Positions 22,661 to 34,730 of a DNA stretch of 64,000 nt are shown one piece after another. Positions within the stretch are counted from its first letter, which is position 1; each line of letters starts with the position of its first letter. Under the pieces are notes generated by a model that was not told the origin of the DNA, ran no database searches, and worked only from the letters and a program-made list of their open reading frames with translations. This DNA is from Galbula dea (taxonomy: Eukaryota; Chordata; Aves; Piciformes; Galbulidae). The stretch lies in the NCBI GenBank assembly GCA_013399015.1, contig VWZX01007386.1, positions 124,001 to 188,000 on the forward strand, read 5' to 3'. A program made the translations under genes and the position numbers.

Positions 22661-25600
22661 TGTGTGGAAGATACAAACATGGACCCAGGAAGCCATGCTG
22701 ATGCGCAAGATGGCTATCAGAAGGCATCTGGAGAACCACACGTCCACTGCATTTGTGGCACAGCTCTCTGTGTCGAAATAACTTATGTAAGACACACAAC
22801 AGAGGTGAGTTTCATGAATGCTGAGAAGCAATGTTTACATTGAGAAGGAGGGTAGGGAAAGATGACTAACTGAGAAAATGGTTTGGTGCGTGGGTAGCTA
22901 TAGGACCGAACGTGCACTAGATGTGTTTGCCTCCTGCAGGAGGTGCACGGCAGGCAGTCTCCTCTAGAGTTTTTGCAGGCTTTTCTAAAGAATTGCTGAA
23001 CAATCCTGAGAAAATACCAGAATGTCTAACTAAAATATTTATTTCAGCTTCATTTGTAGGCATACCTTATTTTAATGCCTTAAAATTTCAGTATATTGAC
23101 ACATATATATTTCAGGACCAGCTAAGGAGGTTACTAGGTAGTTAACAAGGCTGTTGGAAGAACAACCATTAGGCTGAATTACTCATCAGGAGTACAGATG
23201 TCTGTCAAAGGAAACAAGAAAGCACTAGCTTTCTCCGTGGCTTAAAGCAGTAATAGAGTAATGTGTATCTGGTTGATGGTTGAAAACACAGGATACATCT
23301 TGGGTGTGAGAAAACACCACTAAGAAGGCATTTCACTTGAAAATAATCACATATATTGACAACACCTGTCTTCAGATCTGTTCTACAAACTTCTTTAAAT
23401 TGTCTGGCTTGCTTAGGGCTTTGGCATCTTAAGCACTCTATTACACTGGGTAGGAAACTGCTAATTTCAATCCATAGTTGATCAGAAGACTGTGAGTAAG
23501 CCTGTGAAACTTGCACTGGGAGAAGACAGTCCGATCACTCTGAACTGCTAGGCTTGAAGCCTAAAGCCTCTGGGCTCAGACCTTACATGGCATCAGTCAC
23601 ATGAAAGTTCATGGTTCCTTTTCTGGTTTATTCCAGGAATAAAATTCTGCCAAAAAATAAGCAGCTAATAGGCAGTTAGGGCTTGGGCAGCCATGGGCAG
23701 TGTTGGGAACCCATGGTCCTACTTGATGTGCTGGTTCCCTACTGCAGAGCCCAGCTCAAACTCTCCAGCTGGATGATTTTTCCTGGCAGTGTTTGGAGCT
23801 GGCTGTTGTCAATGGAAAGCCCCTTTGTCCTCTGGTGGTGGTGAACTTCACACCACGGCAGGTTGTGGGAGCTAGGGACAGGAAGAAGTTGTCCATGAGG
23901 GGGAGACACCTGACCACAGCCAGTGGCCCTGGTCACTGGGGTTCAGCTGGGATGAAACCACAGAATGCTCCCTGCTCTACCCACTGCCACAAGCATAGCC
24001 CAGGATAGTGCCCTGACCACTGACCACTCCACATTCTCCTCTCTTAAACACTGAGAAAATAAAAAACAAATGATGGCATCAACCTGCCAGCTGGCCAGGA
24101 AAAGAGAAAGGGATTGATGGGTACAATTAGTGCTGGATTGTTGCAGGAAGGGGATCAAAGCACCAGCGACCAAGCTGTGTTTGAAAGCAAAGAACATGGG
24201 GTGTTTGTGCCCGCCTGGATTCCTTTGTAGCCATGACACAGCCAGAGAAATGTGTTTACAAGGGCTGGAACATCTGGGTGTCCCTGCAGATGTTTGTTGT
24301 TGGAGAGCCATGTGTGTGTCTCCTCGTGGTGACTGGGAGCAGATAGTGCAAAGTGGTGTGTGGGTAGAGATGACAGAGGTGGATGGCAGCTGTTTCTGTG
24401 TGGGAGACAGGCATCCCTGTTTGTACATCTGTCAGTGGAGGATGTGGGGATAAGTTGCTTTTCAGAGGGGACAGATGGGAAGTGCGTGTGAAGAGAGCAG
24501 TGGTAAGGGTGGATATGGACTATTTTCAAGGTTGTGAAATGAGTGCTAGAGGGAATATACAGAGCTGAGTTCCTAATTGTGTGTCTTGAAGGGGACTCCT
24601 CTGCAGAAAGTGTCAAGGAAATTATACTTCCTTAGGAATTAAAAGAACATACCCAAATATCCAGTTCAGTTAAGGCTCTCATCTCTCTTTTCACATGGTA
24701 CATGCATTTTGCTGCATGAGCAAGCTAAATAAAGTGGCCCTTTCCTTCCTCTCTCATCTTTCTCTACCTCTATCTTCTCTCCACCTCTTTACACATGCAC
24801 AAAAATGTCTTTCCCAATTTTTCCCACTTTAAGTTTGTGTTTGAAATTTCCTTCTGCAGAAGGGTGCAATAAATGTGTGTGGATGAGGATAGTGGTGTAA
24901 TGGGGAAGATTGAGTGTCTGTACATGTTGAGACAAAGTTCATAGGTGGTCATTTGGAGCTCAGGACAGTAATGTGTTGGTTGCATTTCAAGACACATGGA
25001 AAGGATAGCAGGTAGTTCCATGTTTCCATCAGGCAGTGCTGGGAAACCCTTGTGCATGACTCCTTGCCACTCTACCTGTACTTTAAAGGGACTCACTGCC
25101 TGTCTAGCCATGTAAATGTACAGATTCCATAGAAAAAGCTCCTTTTGTGTTATCTAATGCAAACCTTTGCCAGAGTTGATGAAAATATGCTTGGAGGATT
25201 GCATCCTACAGGGTAAGATACTCCTCCAACATTTTCTGTGCTTCAGCTGTGTGTGTTGCCCATAATGGAACCACAGTAGTAAATGTGCTGCTTCTTCATT
25301 GCTCTTTCACACCTTCCAGTAATAAATTCCTTAGTTTGGGATTGTCCCTACTGTATATTTTACATTTTTTCTCTTACATTTGCTGAGTTAGCATTTGAGA
25401 AAACATTACTCTAGTTAATTCAGAAATATATATTTCTAGGCTATGCCCTACAAAAATTTACCCACATTTGCCAGAAGTCTAAATTGATATTGTCAGAGGT
25501 AGCTGGGTTAACTGGAGTGTTACAGAATAAAGAAGTACATTATATTCTATGTGAAAGTTTAGAGGCTCATCTACACTCTGTAGTGAATTCAGGTTGTGAG

Positions 25601-26454
25601 TGTGAAATTTAAATCCAACAGCTGCTTCTGAATAGCTCTGTGGTTTGACAAATTCTAAGATATCTTCCTCTCCTGTGGCTCTGCCTCAGCCAGGAGGTAG
25701 ACAAGCACACTCAAAAGACGAAAGCAGCTTTTGTCCCCTTGAGAAATGGGATTTGGGCAGTATTTGGTTTCTGTTCCAAACCAAGATCAGATGTTATGGG
25801 TTTTAGCTATCAAATACAGACCTCATAAATCTGATGGAAGCATTTAAACCAGTTTTCCCAGTATGCTGTATTTGAGGTAGGTTTGTACCACTAGATGCTG
25901 AGACCTGTGGTGAGCTTGGTTTCAGAAATATTAAATGATAATAATAAAACTGATGCCATAGGGGAATAAAATAGATAACACATAGTCATCTGAGTAAAAC
26001 AAATGTTCCTTAGATGCAAAGGCTACAATGGAAATATTTAAGAAATGCCTTGGAACAATGTGGAAGCATATCTCTCTGTGTCTTCTCTCTACTATTCCCT
26101 GTGCTCTCCTACCCACTTCTAGCACATATGCATTATGCACAAAATGAAACTGCAAGGTAGCAGCAGACATAAAGCCCAGTGACATCATCTTAGAAAAAAA
26201 TAAAGTTTACCCTGGTCTGGATTAGGTAACAAAACAATGGCCATTAAGAGGGACATCTGCAGAGTGCATATGATTATTTCTTTCTTTAAACCTTTTCTTA
26301 TGTTTTTTTTTCCAGTTTTCTCACTTCCCACAATTTCATCCACATCTTTGTGGTTCTAGAACATCCAGGAGTAAAGGCAATGCTCCAAAACTAGAAGATC
26401 TCTTTAATCTCTTTGCCTGCCTTCTGTAGTTATACTGATTTTTGCACTCTCTAG
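22661..26454. other. Non-coding stretch, no gene seen
   Basis: Normal composition returns, although parts of 24.2-24.6 kb are again G-rich. The longest frames (161 codons at 23943-24428 minus, 153 codons at 24155-24616 minus) overlap each other and plus-strand frames and show no recognisable domain. A pyrimidine tract lies at 24738-24793. No exon was recognised. Confidence 0.5.
24738..24793 (+). repeat. Polypyrimidine tract
   Basis: About 55 bp consist almost wholly of C and T on the plus strand ('tttccttcctctctcatctt' and onward). It is low-complexity sequence that could mimic a splice-acceptor tract, but no exon follows. Confidence 0.6.
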
Positions 26455-26540
26455 TTCTCTCCTCTTTTTCTCTCCTCTTTTTCTCTCCTCTTTTTCTCTC
26501 CTCTTTTTCTCTCCTCTTTTTCTCTCCTCTTTTTCTCTCC
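26455..26540 (+). repeat. 13-bp minisatellite, about 6.5 copies
   Basis: The unit CTCTCCTCTTTTT repeats with no visible changes for about 86 bp. The near-perfect identity between copies indicates recent slippage or expansion. Every base is a pyrimidine on the plus strand, so the array is a homopurine:homopyrimidine mirror-like tract. Confidence 0.95.
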
Positions 26541-26974
26541 TAAGAACTTCTATGTAATAAATCCAGCACTAATTTATTGTTTAAATGAGTAGCTAATTTT
26601 CAATATTACACCTTTCCAATTTCCTCTCTGACATTTAATATAAATACTTTGAATTGATCTTCCTTAGACCTGATGTCTTAGGGTTTTCCCCTCTGAGTCT
26701 TCTATTTTCTGCACATTTTTCTAAGAACTAACTAGCCTTCTATATAACATTTTTTTAATTATCCTTTTCATCCTTCCTGTCCATTTGCAGCCCATTTCTT
26801 CTCCAGTCTTCTGCTTTTGCACAGTTTTACCCTCAGGGCTTTCAGGCTGTTCAAATGGCACAAGTGAAAAGAGTGATAGGTCACCAGACACTGCTCCAGC
26901 CTCAATAGTCATCACTTCCCAACATGTTGCTTTATGGTTTATATGCAGTTTTCAGGCCAAGTTTACTTTGCAGA

Positions 26975-27682
26975 GAAGATGGGAGATGTGTAAACTGAAT
27001 GTGCTTATGTATGACCAAGTGACCTGCCTAGCAGATAAGGAAAAGGCTGTGGATGTTGTCCACATAGATTTCAGTAAAGTCTTTGACACTGCCTCCCACA
27101 GCATTCTCCTGGAGAAAGTGGCAGTTCATGGCTTAGACAGGTTTATTTTTCACTAGGTAAGAAACTGTCTGGATGGCTGAACCCAGAGGCTGCTGGTGAA
27201 TGGAGTTAATCTAACTGGTGACCGGTCACAGGTGGTGCTCCCCAGGGCTCAATACTGGGCCCAGTACTGTTTAATATCTTTATCCATGATCTGGATGATG
27301 GGATCAAGTCCACCCTTAGCAAGTTTGCAGGTGACACCAAGTTGGATGGGAGAGTTGATGTGCTTGAAGGTAGAGAGGCTCTGCAGAGGGATCTGGACAG
27401 TTGGATCGATGGGCCAAAGCTGGCGGGATGAAGCTCAACGAGGCCTAGCACCAGATCCTGCACTTCAGACATAACAACCCCATGCAACACTTCCAGGTTG
27501 GGGCAGAGTGTCTGGAAAGCTGCCCAGCAGAAAAGGACCTGGTGATACTGGTCAGCAGCCAGCTGAACATGACCCAAGAGTATATATCCAGGTGGCCAGG
27601 AAAGCCTACAGCATCCTAGCTTGGATCCGACATAGTGTGGCCAGCAGGACATTGTCCCCCTGTACTCAGCACTGGTGAGTGA
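26975..27682 (+). pseudogene. CR1 LINE reverse-transcriptase fragment, inactivated
   Basis: This is part of ORF2 of a CR1 non-LTR retrotransposon, covering the middle of the reverse transcriptase. In one frame it reads VHIDFSKVFDT (motif A, 27058-27090) and then GAPQGSILGPVLFN (from 27234). The catalytic segment near 27321-27338 reads FAGD where CR1 normally has FADD, so a catalytic Asp is lost. Two stops lie in the same frame shortly after motif A: TAG at 27154, where CR1 usually has Trp, and TGA in 'ggctgaacc' where it usually has Arg. The fragment ends at 'gtactcagcactggtgag', well short of the CR1 3' end, so it is truncated on both sides. The 92-codon plus frame and 148-codon minus frame here are out-of-frame shadows. 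Confidence 0.92.
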
Positions 27683-27873
27683 GGCAAGCTAGGACTTGTC
27701 AAGCTATCCTTGGCCTTATAAATCAGAATATGAATACTTGCATTTTCTGTATTCATGCTGCCTTTACAAGTTTGAAACACTCAAGAAAAATGTTTAGCTT
27801 TTGTGTTGGAAGAGTAACAATTAGAGGCTCTGAGAAAAGCAAACCAATCTAAATACTACTGCAAGATGAGTTT

Positions 27874-27932
27874 GGGGGGGGGGGTTTGTTTTGTTTTGTT
27901 TTTAACAAAACAGAACAAAACCAAACAAAAGC
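27874..27932 (+). repeat. G11 run and A/T-rich inverted repeat
   Basis: A run of 11 G (27874-27884) is followed by a TTTTG-repeat segment and then its approximate complement (AACAAAACAGAACAAAACC and onward), giving an imperfect inverted repeat that could fold as a hairpin. Confidence 0.7.
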
Positions 27933-28269
27933 TTAATGGAATTAAAACTTGCCCTGGGAGGCTATAGCTGCTTTTCACATCTGCTAGGATAGGGAGTGGT
28001 CTCCCTAGGAAGAGTTTGCATTTTGGGGAAACAGGTTTATAAAGTCCAGTGAGATACTCTGATTTTTCACATTTTTTCTGCCTTTCCTCTACCAGGAAAT
28101 CTTCCTGTTCTTTTTGCTTTTTTCTCATAGTTCTCATTTGCCTCATTCTTCTGAAATAAAAGCTGGTGACTTTTCCTATTTGCTATTCTTTGAACCACCA
28201 GTAAGTAAATCTGATTGGTTTAGGTGTTCTATAGTGAGTTCATTTGTTTACATTAATCTTTCTCTGTGT

Positions 28270-28500
28270 CTCTGGTTCAAATTCTGCCTTTACTGACTCA
28301 GCCTCTGATGACAGGTTTGACACCAGCACCTCCACTGAACTCAGTGTATTTATTTCTGATTTACACAGAAGCAGGAGTCCCCAGCTGAGCAAACACTGAC
28401 ATTTGCCTGATTGCAGGCCAAATTTTGACTTTGGTTGTACCCAGACAATCCTACTAAAATTAGTGGGACTGTAAACAAACCTTAATTTGAGTCTCCGTGC
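28270..28500. repeat. Possible ancient amniote LINE/SINE relic
   Basis: Phrases such as 'ttcaaattctgcctttactgac', 'ccactgaactcagtg' and 'tctgatttacacag' resemble the old amniote repeats that contain 'ttgacttcagtggagttactcctgatttacac' blocks. The resemblance covers about 230 bp with heavy divergence. Family assignment (L3/CR1-like) is tentative. Confidence 0.4.
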
Positions 28501-31500
28501 TTGTATTTTTGTTTTTAAACCATGGATGCACATCCAAAGAATTTTAGTAAGATGAATTACAGAAATCAGAGTGGGGAAGGGAATATCTCTATATTATAGA
28601 AGGCTGTTATACCTGGTTGGAAAAATTGTAGGAAATTAATTTCTTTGATGGAGTTTGCCAGTTCCTCAGAAACAAAACAGTCCCCTGCTTGTTCTACTAA
28701 ATCTCAACTTAATGTTCCCTTGGACACCAAAATTTAAAAACCTGTCAGGCTTCCCCCTTGCTCAAAACCCTGTCTTCTGGTTCATCCATCTGTTGGCTGC
28801 TAGAGACACCAGCTGTCTACATACCAGGAAACTGGTACTTACAGCTATGAGAATAAAGCTTGTTGTTGACCTGGAGCAACCCAGGGCATGATACCATCCT
28901 CTTACAGGGAACTCTGAAAGGTGCTGCCTTGGGAGGTCAGGTGGAATTCCTCAGAACAGGAGATTTAAAACCAATAAAATCCATCTCCTACTACAGTCTA
29001 ACATCTCCTAATATAGTCTCTGGTCCTAAGATCCCAGCCAGACAGATATCACATTCTTCAAAGCTCTATCATGTCTAATTTTACATTCATAATGTGGCTG
29101 GACTTCCATCATTCCACTTAAAATCTTCATCCATCCCCTATCCAACTTGAGTGCCACTCATGTTACTACAATAGTGAATGCTTTTCCATGTAAAAGTCAT
29201 AAGCAGCAGCACAGTCTTAGGTGGCAGTAAGACATCTGGCAAGAGATGGTTTTAGAGCAGAGGTTTGGTTTCAACATTGTTTTTTATTAGTTATCTTCTT
29301 GTGGTCATTATGAATGTTGTTATTCTTTGAGGAAGAAGTGAAAATAAATTGCTGAAAATAAATATGTAATAAATAATCTGTTTTCTTCAAGAGAAAGGCT
29401 TAGAAATATCTTCCAAGGATAGCTGAGGTGTGTCTATAGCCTGGCAACAAACTGAAAGTAATTTTCTACAAATTGGTTAGCTTGCCCAATACAGCACCTT
29501 GCTCCAGGGGAGTCTCCTGATCCTCCTGTCAGTTAGCAAAACCAAACCAGGATAACTAGCATCATTTTTGCTTGCATGGCATTGCAAAGATCCCTAGAAA
29601 CAAATTGCCCAGAGACACTCTGGAGATTGAGTGTCAAAACTTCCACAGGTGTAAAGAGGCTCAGGTGGAGTGGAAGAGAGAGCACTGCATGAGCCAGCAC
29701 CCTGAAGCGCCTGCAGAGTGAGCACAGGCTGTGCCATGCAGAAGAAATCTCCTTGCTTTGCCATGTCTCTGCAAGCATGTTGAGGGGCCTCTCAGGTCTT
29801 CAGACTGTTTGATGGGACATGTGATAAGCTCCAACCTTGTCCCCATTCCCTCAGGACAACATGCTCTTTCAGGATGACTAGATTCAGAACTCTTCTTGGT
29901 CCTCTAAGGAAGCTGTGCCAAATCATTGGCAAGAGAAGGGTAGGGATATCATCTTGCTGTTTAAGATGTTCAACTGTGTGCACACATGGGTAGCACAGGC
30001 TTCTTTCAGCCAGGTCCATAAACTTGATTATTTTAATTTTTGTTCATAAATGTCCCTAAAGACTTATCTATTCTAATTGCTTTCTGAATTTTCTCCAGAT
30101 TAACTTATATTTTTTAGTAACACATGGAAACACATAGATCACAAAATAGTATCCAAAAATGATTTCCTGGTTACCTGGCAGATTTCCATTAATGGATTTC
30201 ACTTTGTTTTTTCCTGTCTTTTCCCATCCATCAGCTTCTATCATTCTCCTGCTGAATTTTCTTGAATAATCAGTTACTAACTCTGGAGATAACTAGCCTA
30301 ATTCTGACCTCACTTACATGGAAGAAGCCTAATGGACCCCCAGGGAATAAGGTCATCTTGAGGCAGTGAAAATTTAGACCAGAGTTGAGACCTGAGAACA
30401 CAACAGAAAAGCAACTGTAAACAACCAGGGAAATGAGAGAGCTTGTTTGTGCACAAAAAAAATGTTCCTAATGTAGAAACAGTTTTCTAAGTCCAAACCA
30501 GCAAAATTTCATCTGAAATTCTACTCTCACCTGTTTACTGCTAGATGGCATCAAATGTTATCAAATCACAAGTTTGATACTGCTCTTGTTTGCTTGCTTG
30601 TTCTGTTTGCTCTTTTTGCAAGTATGTACTGATGTGATGACTCTGGCTCTTTCACCTTTTCCGTCCATGAATTTCATCCAGATGAATTATCTCAGGCAAG
30701 GCCTGAAAAATAAATCCCACCCTCTTACCACTGATCTGAGGCAAATAATTGTAGGTGCCATCACCAGCCCTCCACAGGAATGTGGTCCAGAGTAAAGGAC
30801 TTGAAAAGAATCTGAAGGATCCTTCTAAAAGCCATGAAATGTTTTAGTGATTTTATTTTTTCCTTCCTCTTCTTACTGAAAAGGAACAGATGGGAACAGA
30901 AGTAAACTCTGCCATCTGGAAAGACTGAAAGATTAGTATGAAAAGGGCCAGGTGTCAAGTTTGTACAGCACCAGCTCATCTTTGCCAGTTATTAGCCTCA
31001 AAACCTAGTCACAACAAGGGCTAAATTACACTAAAGAGAAATGATTTTGGAAAGCCATTTTTTCTGTAAGTTTTTATCATCTAATTGTTAGACTATCTTG
31101 AAAGTTAGGCACAAAAGCAAAAGAGATCTGCTTGAAGCTTCTTACACCACAGGAAATTTTCTCCCTTGTTCTTTCCAACACTAAATTTAACTCTACAGTG
31201 TGGGTTCCAGTTAAGTATTAGCTATGTCATAATCTTGTAATATTATGCTTATTAGAATTTATTTATGAGTAATTTGGGCCCTGTTCTTATAACAAGTTGA
31301 AAAGGAAATGTAGCACCTGTAAATTTTCTTTGAGAGGGAAATCAGAAGCCTAAAATCCATCATAGCCTTGTTCAGTCTCTGTATGCTGTCTGAGCCACAG
31401 ACTTTTCTGCTTTTGGAAACTACCTGTGTGTATGTAGTCCATATACATGCATGTATACTTGCATTGACTGTACAGAGACCAAGACTGAAGATGTCCTGTT

Positions 31501-31756
31501 TCTTATCTGTGTAGATTTTGGATTTATTTTTTACACCTCAAGTTTCATAATGCCTTTGCTTTTCATCTTAAGACTACATAAACAGATATTCTGGCTTGAA
31601 ACTTTCCACTGTAGGACATTTGAGTAGATAACATACCTTCTGCACACTAATGAGGCTTATAATACAGACCCTCCAAAATACAAATAAACAAGCTGTACCA
31701 GTCTTGGCCCAGTTCTAAGTTCTGGGAAATCACCCTCATGGGTGGCATGTACAGTA

Positions 31757-32370
31757 CAACCCTTTATGTTGCTTTTACAAATTGGCTCTGATTGCCTTTT
31801 GTCAATTTTTGTTTGTAGTCCTCAATTGTCTCTTGTGTTTGCATTTTCCTTTGGGTTTCTAGTGTGGTGACACAGCCAGCTATGGCCTTCTCTTGCTTTC
31901 CCTCCAAAAGATGCTGTTTGGTTAGTTTCTGTGTTTCTGCTGTGCAACCTTCCAATTTTTCAGAGGTATTTTTCCTTTTCTTTCTTATTTTTTTCTCCTA
32001 AAAGTGCCTCATGAGTTTTTAATGTTTTTTTCCTCAGTTTGATGCCTTTGTGTCCCATCACCACCTGAGCAGACAGGGTCCACAAGATCTCCTGAAGTTG
32101 TTTGTTTGATTGAAAAAGTCTCAAATATGTTGTGTAAAACAGTTTTATTTCTCTTTTTTTCAAACCTTTGCATGATGCTGATACCTTTCAAAATTTTTTA
32201 ACCAGAGTCTGGTAACTCTCTTGCCCTTCTTCTCTTAATGTCATGCTATGAAACAATTCTAGGACCTCTGATCAAGCCCCCAAGACATAAAAGGCATAGT
32301 CATTGTTGCTCATGTTCTTTTTCAGTAGTGTTCCTTATCTTTGTGAGAAGACAGATTCTTGTTTGAATCT
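31757..32370 (-). pseudogene. Possible decayed coding relic, Lys/Gln-rich
   Basis: On the minus strand, from about 32370 down to 31757, a reading path stays mostly open with a few stops and a single frame change near 31958. The text is rich in Lys, Glu, Gln and Leu, for example KSNKQLQEIL-like and EKLEGCTAETQKLTKQ-like stretches, suggesting a coiled-coil protein. Several stops are TGA, which could be decayed CGA (Arg) codons. I do not recognise a parent gene and see no poly(A) tail or target duplication. A-rich DNA read in one frame also gives Lys-rich text, so this may be chance. Confidence 0.25.
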
Positions 32371-33682
32371 CTTCTGCTTGACTTCAGGACAGGTTAAGCT
32401 CTTTGAGGACCTTTGGCATCTTTATTTTCTCATTGTGTTCCACTCCAGGCACTCTCCAATTTTCCTCTGGCTACAATGCACTGTGCCTTGCTGATGGCTA
32501 GGCAGAACTCATACAGAAAAGGAGTTAAGGGAAAAGGCATCTCTGCATCCACCTCTGGGAGAGACAGAAATTGAAACTGTCTTTCTGTGGTTAAAACCAG
32601 GGGGTTTTGAAACCATTTAGAGGCTGACAAAAGGGTGGCTCTGTCAGACTTCTGAATTACATCTCCAGTCATGCACCACATGAGTCTACAGTTGTGATTC
32701 ACTGCCACAGTTTGATCTGAGAGCTGCTAATAAAACTGGAGATGTTAATAAACCCTTGGAGATGTTATTCTTAGGGGGCTTAGCAAGGAAGGAAGAACCA
32801 TGCCTGTGAATAAAACTGCAGTAAAACTTTGTACACAGAGAATTGCTGAGTAATTTGCTATTGAATTTAGGGAAACAAAATGTCTTGTGTTTGTGAAGAG
32901 AATATAAAGGAAATATCTCACTTGATGGAGATTACATGGAGTAAAATTTTTATTTCTATTTAAGTTTTAAGGGTGGAGATGAGAAAAATGTTGCCAGATC
33001 ATAAACATCTGGAGAAAATAAGTTGTACAGAAAGCATATTTTACATTAGGTAAATGAGACATTTTCAGCCAGTTCATTTCCAGTATTGCTGACTGCACCT
33101 CACTATCAAGCCTTAACCCTTAGTTCATAATATTCAGTATTGTCTCATCAGGCAAAATCACACATCATTGCTATGCAGTGTGGTTGTATTACTGCAAACA
33201 GTATCTTTGCTCTAGTTGTGGAGGAACTTCTCAAAGTCATAAACTCATCTCCTGTGAGTGTCACCTGTGCTGGTTTTTTTTTGGTGATGGGGGGCAGAAA
33301 ATAGAGGGGGTGAAAATTGCCCCCTCCTGTTGCTTTTGCATTGAAGAGTGCTGTAGATGACACTAACACCAGCCATATCATCACTATTATCTCACCATAT
33401 CTATAACACATGGAGACAAGCTGGTGGTGATAATAGCAATGACTGGTCTACATTAGTGTTTCACTCCTTGCTAGAATCACTTCCCCTCTCCCCTACATTA
33501 GGACTCTTGTACTTTTCAGTGTATCCACTTCTTTCAGAGATATTTAACTGTCTCTAGAATCACTGATGCCACCTTAGTATGAAGTGAAAGAACAAAGCCA
33601 GAGTAGATGTCTTCCAGTTTTGACCCTTAAAAGTTGCTTTCAGTTAAAAACACATCAGTTAACAGTAAGGTTATTTTAATTC

Positions 33683-33724
33683 TTGGTTGGTTGGTGGGGT
33701 TGTTTTTGGTTGGTTGGTTGGTTT
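33683..33724 (+). repeat. (GGTT)n-type imperfect repeat
   Basis: Two blocks of GGTT units (three and four copies) are separated by 'ggggttgttttt'. It is an imperfect tetranucleotide microsatellite. Confidence 0.8.
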
Positions 33725-34673
33725 TTACAGTTTATTTTGCTTGTTTGTTTTTTAGGGAAAGGCTGTGAATACTGTCATGAGATTAACAGTTTATATCAAC
33801 ATGGAGATGATCAAATTTGTACCAGAAATCCTAAAAGTACAGTTACAGTTCTGAGATGAATGTAAAATGTAAAAAATGCCTCTAACAATTCCTCTCCAAC
33901 TGAATGACTGTTCCCTATTATGATTATTTCTTTAACTCATTTATATCTCCCTTTATTTCTCTACAGAACCAAATTTTAAAGGGAGTACCTGCTGCTTTTG
34001 TAAGGGTGATTTCAGTTATGTCTTTTTGGCAGCCATGGTTCCTACTGGCACTCCTTTCTTTTTTAAATTCTCAGCCATTTCCACATTTCATTTATGTCCC
34101 TAATTTCATTTTTCATCTAAGAATGCAAGCAGGTGAAAGATTCTCTGCAAGCAGACACCTCCTCATCTAGAAGGGAAAGAGGCTTGATAGGTTTTAAACT
34201 CAGTGTCACTCTACAACATACATTAGAGAAGTGCAACCTGCAACTGTGAAAGCAAGCTGTAACTTTTAGACTATGTCTCACTCATGACAACCAAAAAGCA
34301 CCCTTTGCAAAATTATTCTAACCAATAGGGAAAGATGCCCCTCAGCAGCATAGGCTTGATACCATCTGGAATTAAATACATGACCATGGTGTTATTCAAT
34401 AGCTTCCAAAGCAGAAGAGATGTAGAAATTCATCTGATGATCTGATGATGATTCAACACTTTTGTTTACTTCCCTTCCTGTTTGATGAATGGCTTTTAAT
34501 AACTCTGACCCTTGCTCCATGTTCCCTCCTAGAGGTCATTGTTCATACAGATTTAGTATTAACAGTGATGTCTTCACTACAGAATGATAATAATTTATCC
34601 ATAATCAAAGCTGTGTCAACTTTTCTTGTTCTTGGTAATATTTAATTCCTATAGAGAATTCTTATTGTAAGGG

Positions 34674-34730
34674 GGAAAAAAAAAGAGGAAGAAAAAAAAA
34701 GAGAATAAAGTATTAAAAAAGAAAAAAAGG
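34674..34730 (+). repeat. A-rich purine tract
   Basis: A series of A8-A9 runs alternates with G and GA, ending in 'aaaaaagaaaaaaaggc'. It is low-complexity sequence with no adjoining element recognised. Confidence 0.75.

Larger units (their letters stand above)
27683..31755. other. Non-coding stretch, no gene seen
   Basis: Apart from the inverted repeat at 27.9 kb and an ancient-repeat-like segment at 28.27-28.5 kb, no feature was recognised. Frames are short and overlap on both strands. Confidence 0.5.

Noticed and set aside
22371..22799. 142-codon minus-strand frame
   Set aside because: It lies at the edge of the C-depleted tract, where minus-strand stop codons are rarer, and overlaps two other frames; composition explains it.
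23943..24616. Longest open frames in the window (161 and 153 codons, minus strand, different registers)
   Set aside because: They overlap each other in different frames, are rich in His, Ser, Thr and Cys as expected opposite G-rich DNA, have no recognisable domain and no supporting splice signals.
27206..27652. 148-codon minus-strand frame
   Set aside because: It is the antisense shadow of the CR1 reverse-transcriptase fragment.
28273..28290. tRNA-like B-box phrase 'ggttcaaattc'
   Set aside because: No A-box, acceptor stem or cloverleaf can be drawn around it; it lies in an ancient repeat-like segment.
30574..30795. 73-codon frame beginning with a signal-peptide-like hydrophobic run
   Set aside because: Hydrophobic starts are common in T-rich chance frames; nothing downstream resembles a mature secreted protein and no promoter or splice context is seen.
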